From a bacterium (GTDB lineage: Bacteria; Electryoneota; RPQS01), in NCBI GenBank assembly GCA_016721565.1, contig JADKHW010000006.1, forward strand, positions 1 to 64,000: a DNA stretch of 64,000 bases. Direction: 5' to 3'. The notes beneath the pieces were generated by a model. It ran no database searches. It was not told where the DNA came from and saw nothing but the letters and a program-made list of their open reading frames with translations. The stretch's first letter is position 1, and each line of letters starts with the position of its first letter. Made by a program: the position numbers and the translations under genes. Below, in pieces: positions 18,369-28,201 of the stretch.

Positions 18369-20072
18369 ATGGGCAATCCACTCGATACTCTCCGCGAACT
18401 TTGGCAACGGCTGACTCTTAATCAGCGGGCGTTGCTTGTCATTGGCGGTGGTCTGATTGTGGCGATTTCGGCAGCCGCTGTCACCTACACGACCCGCCCC
18501 GTCATGGCGACATTGTACAGCGGCCTCGAGTCCAAAGATGCGGCAGTAGTTGCCGACCAACTGCGCGACGGCAAGATACAATTCGACGTCACGAGCGACG
18601 GTACGATCAAAGTTCCGCAGGAGAAAGTAAATACTCTGCGTTTGACGTTCGCTGAAAAGGGAATCCCGCATTCGGGCGAATTAGGCTATGAGATTTTTGA
18701 TAAACCGCAGCTTGGGTTGACGGATCAGTTGCAAAAGCTCAATCAAAGACGCGCCGTTGAAGGCGAACTTGCGCGCACGATGTCATCCATCGAAGGCGTC
18801 GAGAAAGCGCGTGTCCACTTGGTTGTGCCAGAGCAGAGACTGTTCAAAGAAGATCAGAAGCCCGCGACAGCGTCAATTGTTTTGACGCTCAAACCGGGCT
18901 TTAGCATGAGTAAGAAACAGGTTGCCGCGTTGACGACTCTGACAGCTTATGCAGTAGAAGGGCTTGATCCCGGGCACGTTTCAATAATGGACTCCGATGG
19001 CAATCCGCTTACGAATGGGCCGCGCGATGAGCTGGCTGGACTTTCGTCAACTCAGCTTGAAATGCAGACGATGGTGGAGCAGGAGCTTGAACGCAAAGCA
19101 CAAGCATTGTTATCCGATGTCGTTGGAGCGGGACGCTCGCGTGTTGAAGTAACCGCAAAGCTCAATTGGAATCGCATCGAACGCACGTCTGAGGATTACA
19201 ATCCGGATCGTGTGGCAACACTCTCTGAAGAGTCACAAACCAGCGAAGATCCCAATGCCGGTGCGACAGAAAAGACAGTTACGAATTATCAAGTCCCGCG
19301 CACTGTCGAGAAAGTGGTGCCGGAAGTTGGCAATATCGAAAAGTTATCGGCCTCTGTCTTGATTGACGGTAGCTATATCAGCGTTACCGATTCATCCGGT
19401 GTCGTTACGCAACAATATGTTGAGCGCACACCGCAAGAGCTTGAAAAGTTCAAGCAGATGGTTTCAAGTGCGTTAGGGATTGATGCGAATCGAAGTGACG
19501 AATTGAGCGTGATGTCGTTCCAATTCAATGAGACGTCAGGGTTACTCACACCTGTGACTGAGACACCGATTAATTGGATGACCATGCTGCTGCAATACGC
19601 TGACAAGATTATTCTTTCGCTCGTTCTCATATTGGCGTTTTTCGCGATTCGCGGAGTGATGAACAAAATGAGCCAGAGAATGCCTGCATTGCCACAAGGC
19701 GCTGTTATGGCCGCGCTTGGGCCAGGTGGGCAACAGATGATGGTCGGAGCCGGCTATCAGAGCGGAACAATTGCAGGAGGAGCACAAAGTTCAGGTCAGT
19801 TGCCGCAAGGAGCATATGACAACGCTACCGCTGGCGGATCGGTTGGTCCAATGGGGAATAGCGCGGCAGTTATGGGTGGCGACGGTGGACCCAAAGTAGT
19901 CTTCAAGTCACACTCAGACGGGCCACAGCTAATTGAGATTGACGATGGAGGTCCTTCAGTAGAAGCTCTGCGTGCACAAGAAATGCTGCATCGTACTGTG
20001 CATTTTGTAATGACAAAGCCTGATAACGCAGCGCAAATCCTGAGAGGGTGGGTGGCAGATGGCCCCAACTAG
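18369..20072 (+). CDS. fliF: Flagellar MS-ring protein FliF
   Basis: A 567-residue FliF. It has an N-terminal membrane helix (about 21-43), ring-building motifs (YETRP-like TYTTRPVMATLYSGL; ELARTMSSIEGVEKARVHLV; PEQRLFKEDQKPATASIVL), a second membrane helix near 410-430 (ILSLVLILAFFAIRG), and a cytoplasmic tail that ends DNAAQILRGWVADG, the FliG-binding peptide. The ribosome site is weak (no clear purine run before ATG 18369). The 3' end overlaps fliG by 14 nt. Confidence 0.97.
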   Translation: MGNPLDTLRELWQRLTLNQRALLVIGGGLIVAISAAAVTYTTRPVMATLYSGLESKDAAVVADQLRDGKIQFDVTSDGTIKVPQEKVNTLRLTFAEKGIPHSGELGYEIFDKPQLGLTDQLQKLNQRRAVEGELARTMSSIEGVEKARVHLVVPEQRLFKEDQKPATASIVLTLKPGFSMSKKQVAALTTLTAYAVEGLDPGHVSIMDSDGNPLTNGPRDELAGLSSTQLEMQTMVEQELERKAQALLSDVVGAGRSRVEVTAKLNWNRIERTSEDYNPDRVATLSEESQTSEDPNAGATEKTVTNYQVPRTVEKVVPEVGNIEKLSASVLIDGSYISVTDSSGVVTQQYVERTPQELEKFKQMVSSALGIDANRSDELSVMSFQFNETSGLLTPVTETPINWMTMLLQYADKIILSLVLILAFFAIRGVMNKMSQRMPALPQGAVMAALGPGGQQMMVGAGYQSGTIAGGAQSSGQLPQGAYDNATAGGSVGPMGNSAAVMGGDGGPKVVFKSHSDGPQLIEIDDGGPSVEALRAQEMLHRTVHFVMTKPDNAAQILRGWVADGPN

Positions 20073-21081
20073 CAAGCCTACCATTGCACGGGTAACGAAC
20101 CTGCAAAAGGCAGCGGTCTTCATGATTTCGATTGGCCCGGAAGCATCATCTGAACTTTATAAGCGGATGCAGCAGGACGAAATCGAAGAGATCACAAAGG
20201 AGATGCTGCGTCTGCGCAATGTGGATTCTGCGCTTGCAAATTCTGTGATCGAAGAGTTCTATCACATGATGTCGGCGCAAGACTTTGTCGCAATCGGTGG
20301 TGTGCAGTATGCCGAAGAGGTTTTGAACCGTTCACTCGGTCCGGAAAAAGCAGTCGAAATCATCCGCCGTATCGAGCGTATGATCCGCGTGAAAGGTTTC
20401 AATGTTCTAAAGAATGTTGACGCCAATCAGCTCTTAGCTTTCATGCAGAAGGAGCATCCGCAAACGATCGCGTTTGTTCTGAGCCAGCTTCAGCCGCAAC
20501 AAAGCGCGCAGATTCTTGCAGACCTCGCGCCGGATTTGCAGGCAGAAGTGATGATGCGCTATGCAAATATGGAACGCGTCGCGCCTGAGACGATCTCTGC
20601 GGTTGAAGCCGTGCTTGAATCTCGCGTTGACTTCTCACAAAACTCAAGCAAATTGGGCGGAGTTAAGGCGGCTGCGGAAATCCTGAATATGATCGGTACC
20701 TCAGCTGAGCGGTCAATTCTCTCGAAGATCAACGAGCGCGCGCCTGAGCTTGCAACCGAAATGAAGAACCTCATGTTCGTGTTTGAAGATATCGTTCAGC
20801 TTGACGATCGTTCGATTCAGAAGGTCCTCAAGGAAGTGGACAACAAGGATCTTGCGCTCGCGCTTAAGCACGTCAATCCCGATGTTAAGACGCGTGTGTT
20901 AGCAAACATGTCAGAACGCGCATCCGAGACGATTCAAGAAGAAATTGAGTATATGGGACCTGTGCGCCTCAAGGAAGTTGAAGTCGCACAACAGCAGGTC
21001 GTTGATATTATTCGCAGACTCGAAGAACAAGGCCAAGTTGTCGTCGCTGGCGGCGGCAAGGGCGAAGTGATGGTGGAATAA
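20059..21081 (+). CDS. fliG: Flagellar motor switch protein FliG
   Basis: A 340-residue FliG, the rotor torque ring protein. The N-terminal FliF-binding domain (KAAVFMISIGPEASSELYKR), the EHPQ motif (KEHPQTIAFVLSQL, about 133-146), the MFVFEDI loop and a C-terminal domain with charged torque helix (KDLALALKHVNPDVKTRVLA) are all present. It overlaps fliF by 14 nt, is three nt from fliH, and has the standard length. Confidence 0.97.
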   Translation: MAPTSKPTIARVTNLQKAAVFMISIGPEASSELYKRMQQDEIEEITKEMLRLRNVDSALANSVIEEFYHMMSAQDFVAIGGVQYAEEVLNRSLGPEKAVEIIRRIERMIRVKGFNVLKNVDANQLLAFMQKEHPQTIAFVLSQLQPQQSAQILADLAPDLQAEVMMRYANMERVAPETISAVEAVLESRVDFSQNSSKLGGVKAAAEILNMIGTSAERSILSKINERAPELATEMKNLMFVFEDIVQLDDRSIQKVLKEVDNKDLALALKHVNPDVKTRVLANMSERASETIQEEIEYMGPVRLKEVEVAQQQVVDIIRRLEEQGQVVVAGGGKGEVMVE

Positions 21082-21084
21082 ACT

Positions 21085-21783
21085 ATGGGCCGAGTTCTTA
21101 GACTGGCGGAAGACATCCGCCTCGAACGCGCACGTTTCGAGAATTTCTCGGATCGTCCCGTCAACTTCTTTAAAGAAATTGTTCAAGACCCAATGCGCGC
21201 AGCTCGACCTTCGGTGTTGACCAATCCGAATGTTGCACAACGTTTACCTGAATCCGAAAAACGGAAACAGACTGCCGAAGTTGAGAAGGCGCGTTCGGAG
21301 GGCATTGAACAAGGCAAATCGTTGGGCCGCGAGGTTGCGCAGCGCGAACTTATGCCAGCGCTCGAGCTGATGCAACAATATGCAACAATGCTGGCGGCTG
21401 AACGCGCCGATCTTAGTATGCGCTTTGAAGAGCAACTTGTTTCTTTGGCAACGCAAATGGCGGAGAAAATTCTGAATGCAGAATTGAGTGTTAAGCCCGA
21501 GATGCTTGTGGCAATTGTCAAGAATGCTCTTCGATCGGTTACCGAAGCCAAACAAGTAACTCTTCGCGTTCACCCGCAAGACCTTGAAATGCTTCGGGCT
21601 AAGATGGAAGAAATTGCGACAGGTCTTTCGTCGTCGGCAACGCTTGATTTGCGACCAGATGACACGTTGAAGCGCGGTGACTGCCTCGTCGAATCAGATA
21701 TCGGATCACTTGACGCAAAGCTTGCGACTCAATTAACGTCGCTTAAACAACAGCTCGAAATGTCGCTGGAGAAGAAATCTTGA
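21085..21783 (+). CDS. fliH: Flagellar export ATPase regulator FliH
   Basis: A 232-residue FliH-type stator of the export ATPase. The first 60 residues are variable; residues 60-110 are charged and helical (EKARSEGIEQGKSLGREVAQ), and the C-terminal domain has the V-ATPase E-subunit-like pattern (LATQMAEKILNAELSVKPEM ... LRVHPQDLEML ... LKRGDCLVESDIGSLDAKL). The stop overlaps the start of fliI by 4 nt. Confidence 0.93.
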   Translation: MGRVLRLAEDIRLERARFENFSDRPVNFFKEIVQDPMRAARPSVLTNPNVAQRLPESEKRKQTAEVEKARSEGIEQGKSLGREVAQRELMPALELMQQYATMLAAERADLSMRFEEQLVSLATQMAEKILNAELSVKPEMLVAIVKNALRSVTEAKQVTLRVHPQDLEMLRAKMEEIATGLSSSATLDLRPDDTLKRGDCLVESDIGSLDAKLATQLTSLKQQLEMSLEKKS

Positions 21784-23087
21784 GCGATCTGTTGACGCAG
21801 GCGCAAAACGTGTTGAATAACGCATCAGCTGTGCGCGCGATTGGCCGCGTGAACAGCGTACGCGGATTGGTACTCGAAGCGAAGGGGCCGCGCAGCGCAA
21901 TCGGGAACCTATGCAAAGTAATCACGAGCAACGGAGAGCGGCTTGCTGAGGTTGTTGGCTTCGATGGCCCGATGACGCTGCTCATGGCGCTCGAAGACTT
22001 AGTTGGAGTTTGTCCGGGCGATGAAGTCGTTGATTTGAACCGCACGCAACTGATTCCGGTCGGAAGCCATTTATTGGGCAGAGTGATTAATAGCATGGGC
22101 GATCCGATTGACAACAAAGGTGAACTGAATGCGCAGGCATATCGCTCCTTGAATGCGGAGAGTCCGAATCCATTGACGCGTCCGCGTGTGACGAAGCCGT
22201 TGCAAACCGGTGTACGCGCCGTCGATGGCATGCTAACATTCGGTGAAGGACAGAGAGTCGGTATCTTTGCAGGCTCCGGTGTCGGGAAAAGCGTGCTGCT
22301 TGGCATGATGGCGCGCAACACCAACGCAGATGTTGTTGTCGTCGGATTGGTTGGTGAACGTGGGCGCGAGGTGCGCGATTTTATCGAAGACTCGCTGGGA
22401 GCAGAGGGATTGAAGCGCTCTGTCGTCGTTTGCGAAACTTCTGATCGTTGGCCGCTATTGCGCATCAAAGGTGCGCTTGCGGCTACTGCGATTGCTGAAT
22501 ACTTCCGGGATCAGGGTTTGCGTGTGCTGCTCATGATGGACAGCGTGACGCGCGTCTGTCATGCATTGCGTGAAGTTGGCTTGTCTCTAAATGAGCCGGT
22601 TGCCACTCGCGGTTATCCGCCCTCTGTGTTCGCGATGCTGCCGAAACTGTTGGAGCGATCCGGCAACTCGGACAAAGGTTCGATTACAGCAATCTACACA
22701 GTGCTTGTGGATGGCGACGACATGATGGAACCTGTGGCCGATACCATGCGCAGTATTCTCGATGGCCATGTAGTGTTGTCGCGCAAGATCGCGGCGCGCG
22801 GACATTTTCCGGCGATTGATGTCTTAAGCAGTATTAGCCGTGTGATGCCGCAAGTAGTGAGCAAAGAACATCGCGAAGCGGTTTCGAAGATCAAAGAGTG
22901 GCTGGCAGCATACCAAGAAGGTGAAGATCTAATATCGATTGGCGCCTACGCCCGCGGATCAATACCGACTTTGGATCAGGCGCTTGAACGGCTGCCGGCA
23001 ATCAACACCTTCTTAAAGCAGGACATGCATGACGGTTCATCCTTCGCTGAAGCGTTTGACGGACTAAAAGTTCTCACAGGCAAGTGA
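21780..23087 (+). CDS. fliI: Flagellum-specific export ATPase FliI
   Basis: A 435-residue F1-beta-like ATPase that energises flagellar protein export. Walker A is GSGVGKSVLLGMMARN, the catalytic segment VGERGREVRDFIED carries the Glu switch, and LLMMDSVTRVCHALREVGLS is the family signature. The start is TTG at 21780, four nt inside fliH. The gene overlaps fliJ by 4 nt. Together with FliH and FliJ it forms the cytoplasmic ATPase complex. Confidence 0.97.
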   Translation: MSDLLTQAQNVLNNASAVRAIGRVNSVRGLVLEAKGPRSAIGNLCKVITSNGERLAEVVGFDGPMTLLMALEDLVGVCPGDEVVDLNRTQLIPVGSHLLGRVINSMGDPIDNKGELNAQAYRSLNAESPNPLTRPRVTKPLQTGVRAVDGMLTFGEGQRVGIFAGSGVGKSVLLGMMARNTNADVVVVGLVGERGREVRDFIEDSLGAEGLKRSVVVCETSDRWPLLRIKGALAATAIAEYFRDQGLRVLLMMDSVTRVCHALREVGLSLNEPVATRGYPPSVFAMLPKLLERSGNSDKGSITAIYTVLVDGDDMMEPVADTMRSILDGHVVLSRKIAARGHFPAIDVLSSISRVMPQVVSKEHREAVSKIKEWLAAYQEGEDLISIGAYARGSIPTLDQALERLPAINTFLKQDMHDGSSFAEAFDGLKVLTGK

Positions 23088-23527
23088 AGAAGTACAAGTT
23101 CAGTTTAGCGCGTGTGCTGCGCGTGCGCAAAATCCAAGAGACGCTAAGACTTGTTGAACAGAATAGAGCGGAAAGGGCTTTGAAAGCTCAGCAGCAAAAG
23201 CTTGAGATGTTCACAACTGAGCGCGATATTCAGTGCCAGGCCATGGAGGTCGCGATGCTGCAAGAGTTTAGAATTGCCGACAAGCAAACGGACTGGAAGT
23301 ACTTGCAACGAATCGACCTTATGGTTGGCTACCAGCGCAGCGTAGTGACGGAGTATACAAAGCACGAGAGCGAAGCACGACAGCGATTCATGATCGCGCG
23401 ACAGCGTTCATTGAGTCTTGAGAAACTCGGTGAAAAGCACCGCGAAACGTGGTCGAAAGAGTTGATCGAGTTTGAGCAAAAGCTTGCGGATGATCGTCCG
23501 CGGAAAACAGGCAGGGACAAGCAATGA
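23084..23527 (+). CDS. fliJ: Flagellar export chaperone FliJ
   Basis: A 147-residue, almost wholly helical coiled-coil protein with the FliJ opening (KKYKFSLARVLRVRKIQETL). It is the central stalk of the FliI ATPase ring in the family. It starts 4 nt inside fliI (GTG at 23084) and ends just before the MotE-like gene. Low sequence conservation is usual; order fliH-fliI-fliJ confirms the call. Confidence 0.92.
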   Translation: MKKYKFSLARVLRVRKIQETLRLVEQNRAERALKAQQQKLEMFTTERDIQCQAMEVAMLQEFRIADKQTDWKYLQRIDLMVGYQRSVVTEYTKHESEARQRFMIARQRSLSLEKLGEKHRETWSKELIEFEQKLADDRPRKTGRDKQ

Positions 23528-23531
23528 AAAG

Positions 23532-24170
23532 ATGCTGTTGCAAATTGGAATCTACGTGGGCATATTCATCGTGCTGAATGTCGGCATGTTCTTTTTGTTC
23601 AAGATGACGCAACCTAAGAGCGCGGTGCTCGACGCGGCGTTGCATGGTGATTCCACTGCAGTCCATGTAGATGATTCGACGTTGGTCAGTGACGATCAAG
23701 AGTTCGACGAGGCGCCTGAGAGTGTGAACGATGGTGGCGAAGCGAGTCCAGAAGCCACGCCGATAGATTCAACTGAAAAGCACGACACTACCGAGCCAAC
23801 GAACGATTTGGCTAAGGCAAGTGAAACCAGCGGTGAGCAGAAGGCTGATGTAACGACTGACAATTCTGATGCAGAACTTGCAGTAGATGAAGTTGCCGAT
23901 TCAGCGGCGGCTTCTGAAGACGAATTGGCCTTGAATGAAGCTCCAAAATCGACTGCGGAGATTTCCAAACTTGCAAAGCTTTTAGAGGGTATGAAACCGA
24001 GCGAAGCGGCAGTTATTGCTGAGCGGCTTCCGACAGAAACAATTGTACAACTTGTTATGCGCATGAAAAGCCGCAATGGCGCAAAGATGATGGCGTCGCT
24101 TCCAGTCCCGGTTGCGGCATCGGTGGCAACACGAATGGCAGAACTATCGGGGGTAAAGAGTCCATCATGA
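23532..24170 (+). CDS. MotE/YlxF-like membrane protein of the flagellar operon
   Basis: About 212 residues from ATG 23532; a longer frame from 23472 lies inside fliJ. One N-terminal membrane helix (IGIYVGIFIVLNVGMFFLF) is followed by an acidic, probably disordered periplasmic linker (residues 35-135) and a C-terminal MgtE-N/MotE-like helical domain (LAKLLEGMKPSEAAVIAERL ... MRMKSRNGAKMMASLPVPVA). The slot between fliJ and fliK is that of B. subtilis ylxF. Rhizobial MotE folds and stabilises the MotC stator partner; whether that applies here is unknown. It overlaps fliK by 4 nt. Confidence 0.8.
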   Translation: MLLQIGIYVGIFIVLNVGMFFLFKMTQPKSAVLDAALHGDSTAVHVDDSTLVSDDQEFDEAPESVNDGGEASPEATPIDSTEKHDTTEPTNDLAKASETSGEQKADVTTDNSDAELAVDEVADSAAASEDELALNEAPKSTAEISKLAKLLEGMKPSEAAVIAERLPTETIVQLVMRMKSRNGAKMMASLPVPVAASVATRMAELSGVKSPS

Positions 24171-27121
24171 AGTTGAATCTGCTTAATCTGCTTAAGGCAA
24201 ATGTGCTCAAGCCGGGTGTAATTAAGACAATTGCACCTGTAACCGAATCAGGCAAGGCTTCTGAATTCAAGAGTGTGTTGTCGGGTGTGCAAGCTATCCC
24301 GCCTCCGGGCTTAGCCAAGAAGATTCCGAATGTTGAACCGCCGGTTGAAGAATCGGCGGTTTTGATTTCTAAACGCTATAGTAAGTCGCATGCTGAGTCG
24401 CAAGGCAAGGTGAAGGAGAGCGGTAAGTCTGAAAAGCTGGTCGAGCAGACTCTCCAAACTGCAATTTCAAGTTTGCCCGCAACCGTTGTAGTGCAAACAA
24501 TCGGCGCGTCCGCTCCACAACCTGTGATTGAGCAACCTCCGCACGAGGTGAAGCAATTACCTGTCGATAATCACGTAGTGAGTAAGGCCGCGCCCGTTGT
24601 TAGAACACCTGAAGCGGCGAAGGCGGCTTCTAAGGCAAAAGCGATGCCCGAGTCAACGCGAGCGCCTGTGTTGCAACCTGTCAATAAAGTTGTCCCAGAG
24701 CGTGTCTCACAGAATGGCACTGTCGAAGCTCCGCTCCGTGAAGAACGTTCAACGTCCGCGACTCTACTGGTACCACCGCTTGTAATATCAAGAGAACGAA
24801 CTCTTCAAAATCCGGTTACGAATCGTCAGTCGGACAAACAATCTTCGCATGTGCCGAATGAATTCTCCGTTGTGCGCGCGACGAACACTTTGGAGCTGCA
24901 AACTTCTCGAGATTGGCCCAATGATTGTTACTGAAGCGCCGCGTCACAATGCAACGAAAACGAGGCAAGAAGTAGCGACAAATCCAAAGCGCGTTGGCCA
25001 AGACATGATGACTCCGAAAACACCAGTTTTGCGTGAATCAGGTGAGCTGAGGACGACGTCAAAGAATCAGGATGCTGCGAAGCCTTACAGCCCCGTTCAG
25101 CTTGCGCAAAAACGAGAAGAGCCGCTTGTTAAGAGTGATCTTAAGGCTAGTTCAAGCGCAATTCAATCGCGGGGTGATACAACACCAGTCAAACGCGTGA
25201 CCTCGAAGATTGCTGGCACGCTGAAAGATTTGCGCAATGAGTCGATGCGGCATGGAAGTAATCAGGTGCCGCCTGCAAATGAACAAGTTCAGCCGCAACC
25301 AGTATTTTTTAGCAAGTCGCGTTTCGCTGCGCTTGAGCCTAATGTGCAAGTCACCCCGGCTAATGAGCGCCCGCAAGTTGTGCAGCAGATATGGGCGAAT
25401 GATATTGTCAAGGCAGGCGTCAAGCCGATGCGAGGAGAGCAAACAATCCGTGCACAAGTGCCGCAATCGCTATACAAGCCGCAGGTACAAAGCAAGCCAT
25501 TGATTAATGTAGACAGTGCATATGTTCGCCCAACGCTTGAGGCAAGTGCTCTAAAGCAACCGACTCTTGCTGATGCGAAGCTGAATGCGGCAGCAAATCC
25601 GCGCGTGATCTTGGAACCAGAACGTTTTCAGAAGCCGCTAATTGAGAAACAGATTCAGGCCGAGCCGCTGCACAAAGCAACCGCGGTGGCTCGCGAGTCA
25701 AGAAGTCCGGAGCGAAGCATTTCGACAACCGCGCCTCGCAATCATCAAAGAGCGGAGAACTCTGAACCAAGTAATTTTTTTAATAAAGTTGAATTCGGTA
25801 CTAACGACTTCGTGATTGCCAAAATGGGGCATGCACCTGTAGTGACTGATCCTGCCCGACACTTGAAACCGCATAGTGTGGTAGATAAGGCCGCGATTCA
25901 GAGGCAAGCCACTTCTGAGACAACATTTAAACGTGACAACACAATTGAATCGAAATCACAGAATGTGACATCCCCGAATTCAGGTCCGAACATTCAAAGT
26001 GTGAAGCCAGAGTTAAAAATCGAACAATTGTCAGCGCGGGTTCCATTTGCCACGCTACCAGAGTTTGAATTGCCTAAGCAATCTGCTCTGAGTTCGAGCG
26101 TCAACGAACCTGTAGATGAATCTATTCAATCAGAAACGTCGCCAGCTCCCTTGATCCGAGACCGACCCCGGCCAAGCACATTGAGTCTAAGCTTGAAACA
26201 AGATCAACGATTCCAAGTGAGTCTGGGAAAGAGAGCGAAGTCGCTGGACAAAACTCTCAGACTCCGCTTGCGACAAAGATCGATGGTTCTGAGACTGCGA
26301 AAGAGACTACTGCTTCCACTCTCTCTTTCAAGCCCCTGACCGCACACGAATCGCAGATGAAACCTATGCCGCAAGCGATTCAAGAGTTTGGGACAGTAGG
26401 GCCGCGTATTGATACGATGAAAGCGCCTGAGTTCATGCGGAATGATAGAACTTCTGTCGAGCGCGAAGAACCGACCTTGCGATCTACGCAGGAAAGGCCG
26501 CAACAAGTTTCCGAAGGCAAGCCGAACGAGCAGTCGAATCATAACGGGCAGGACATGCAGTCGCAAAGTCGTGAGCGCGAGACGGGTCAATCGGCGTTAA
26601 GTCAGACGATCGAACAGACCACGCAGACGAGTCCGCAAGCTCCGATTTCAAAGTCAAATCACCCGTCGCAGAGCGCGGCGAACGAGTCTCTGAAACTCGC
26701 TCTGCAAAAGGCGCTGGATCAATCGCGCAAGCGCATGGTTGATCCGGATGAGCTGCGGATGTCGATCCCGTTCGGCGAGCTGGGGACGATGGACATTGAC
26801 ATCGTTCGCGAGGCCGAGAAGTTCTCGATTCGCATTGCCGCCGATCCGCAAGCCATCGCAATGATGGAAGATCAGCGGATCCAACTTACACACTGGCTGC
26901 GGATGCAAGGCTACCCTGTTGAACAGATCGATATCACGCCGCGTTTTGCCGGTGAGTCTAAGTCTGATTTGCCCGGTTCTAACCAGTCAACTGAAGAGCG
27001 CAGTTCTGGAGGAGCTGGAAAGTCTGGTCGCCCAAACGACGGCCAAGGAGGGGTAGGTGAGGAGCATGCCGAGGTTGCTGTACGACCCGCATTTTCAGGC
27101 CTAAGAGTCTGGACTGCGTAG
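24167..27121 (+). CDS. fliK: Flagellar hook-length control protein FliK, very long and frameshifted twice
   Basis: The hook ruler and export-specificity switch. Three consecutive open stretches make one protein: 24167-24919, about 24917-26150 and about 26150-27121. Removing one C of the CCC at 24917-24919 joins D-W-P to M-I-V-T-E; adding one C to the CCC at 26148-26150 joins P-A-P to L-D-P-R-P-T. The repaired protein is about 984 residues, more than twice the usual 350-450, with a long Gln/Pro/Ser-rich disordered ruler. The C-terminal Flg_hook domain is intact (DELRMSIPFGELGTMDIDIV, then LTHWLRMQGYPVEQIDITPR). Homopolymer errors are the simplest explanation for the breaks. Confidence 0.85.
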
Positions 27122-27208
27122 GCTAAAGTTGCCTCGGAGACAGGGGGATCTGCTCTTCAAAGAAACTTAAAGTGAGTATTGACAATTCCTTGAGCAAACG
27201 CTTAAGGA

Positions 27209-27224
27209 TGGCCTGCGCTTTGCT
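27209..27224 (+). promoter_or_regulatory. Sigma-54 promoter before the zinc-ribbon gene and flgD
   Basis: TGGCCTGCGCTTTGCT, with GG (27210-27211) and GC (27222-27223) 10 nt apart and a consensus TTTGCT -12 box. It lies in the 140-nt gap after fliK and would start transcription near 27235, just ahead of the ATG at 27241. Confidence 0.65.
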
Positions 27225-27262
27225 TTGTGAAGGTTGAACCATGAGAACGATGTCCCCAAAAA

Positions 27263-27466
27263 ATGCCGTTATGCGCCTGCGGTGGCCAGAAGTTTCGGAC
27301 CATCGAGGCCGGAAAATCCCGCACCGGGAAACGCCACTTTATCGTGGCCTGTCTCAGTTGCGGCAAACAGCAGGATGTCAGCAAGACCGCTTTCGCACTC
27401 TGCGAGTATCTTATGACACACGAGCCGAGCAAAGCGTTTTTGCAACTTTACCAGATGGAGTCGTAA
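27263..27466 (+). CDS. Small zinc-ribbon protein upstream of flgD
   Basis: A 67-residue protein with four cysteines arranged as a zinc knuckle pair: CAC (Cys4, Cys6) and CLSC (Cys29, Cys32), followed by a helix (VSKTAFALCEYLMTHEPSKA). Codon use looks normal and the stop is one nt before flgD. The start is uncertain. The best ribosome site (GAAGG, 27229-27233) suits ATG 27241, which is in another frame; with five instead of six A residues at 27258-27263 that ATG would read into this frame and give about 74 residues. The family is not recognised. It could bind RNA, DNA or a flagellar partner. Confidence 0.65.
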   Translation: MPLCACGGQKFRTIEAGKSRTGKRHFIVACLSCGKQQDVSKTAFALCEYLMTHEPSKAFLQLYQMES

Positions 27467-27467
27467 A

Positions 27468-28196
27468 ATGGCCGTTGATGCAGTAACAGGTACAAGCACA
27501 AGCACATTCAATACGCCCTCCGTTGACCAAACCGCGTCACGGTCGGACACACTCGATCAACTCGACTTCTTACAGATGTTAATGGCGCAGATGCGCAATC
27601 AAGATCCGATGAGTCCAATGGACAGCCAAGAATATGCGGCACAGCTCGCACAATTCTCGTCGGTACAGGAGTTATCTAAGATTAAGTCAGCCCTGGATGA
27701 GTCCATCAACATGAACATGCTGATGACGCAGTCGATTAACGGTAATCTTGCTGCAGCACTTGTTGGCAAGACTGTGCGCGCGCAGAACAATACGGTAAGC
27801 GTCAACGGTTCGGGTGCCGATCTGCGCTTCGAGCTGGGTGCAGCGGCCACGAATGTTGAGATTCAGGTTGTTGACGAATCTGGCGAAGTTGTCCGCACAA
27901 TCTCAGGCAATGCTCATTCCGCCGGAGACGCCGCCGAGTATTGGGATGGTCGCGACAATGCAGGCAATCGCGTTCCCAATGGCAACTACACCTTTAATGT
28001 TTCTGCCACCGATGCAGATGGAGCTGAAGTTACAGCCGCAACCTACATCACTGGCGTCGTCACTTCCATTAACTATGCGGACGGACAAGTAACCTTGACG
28101 GTGAACGGTCAACAACTCTTCCTCGGTGACATCATGTCGGTCATGGCCACCGAAGATTCAGGTACAGACGGACAAAATTCGACTTTGCAAGGGTAA
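27468..28196 (+). CDS. flgD: Flagellar hook capping / assembly protein FlgD
   Basis: A 242-residue scaffold that caps the growing hook. The N-terminal signature (DFLQMLMAQMRNQDPMSPMD, then SQEYAAQLAQFSSVQELSKI) is diagnostic. A FlgD Ig-like domain follows, with the pattern SGEVVRTISGNAHSAGD and YWDGRDNAGNRVPNGNYTF. The tail (about 190-242) is family-typical. It starts one nt after the small zinc-ribbon gene and is followed by the TIGR02530-type gene after five nt. Confidence 0.95.
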   Translation: MAVDAVTGTSTSTFNTPSVDQTASRSDTLDQLDFLQMLMAQMRNQDPMSPMDSQEYAAQLAQFSSVQELSKIKSALDESINMNMLMTQSINGNLAAALVGKTVRAQNNTVSVNGSGADLRFELGAAATNVEIQVVDESGEVVRTISGNAHSAGDAAEYWDGRDNAGNRVPNGNYTFNVSATDADGAEVTAATYITGVVTSINYADGQVTLTVNGQQLFLGDIMSVMATEDSGTDGQNSTLQG

Positions 28197-28201
28197 CCGC
28201 A

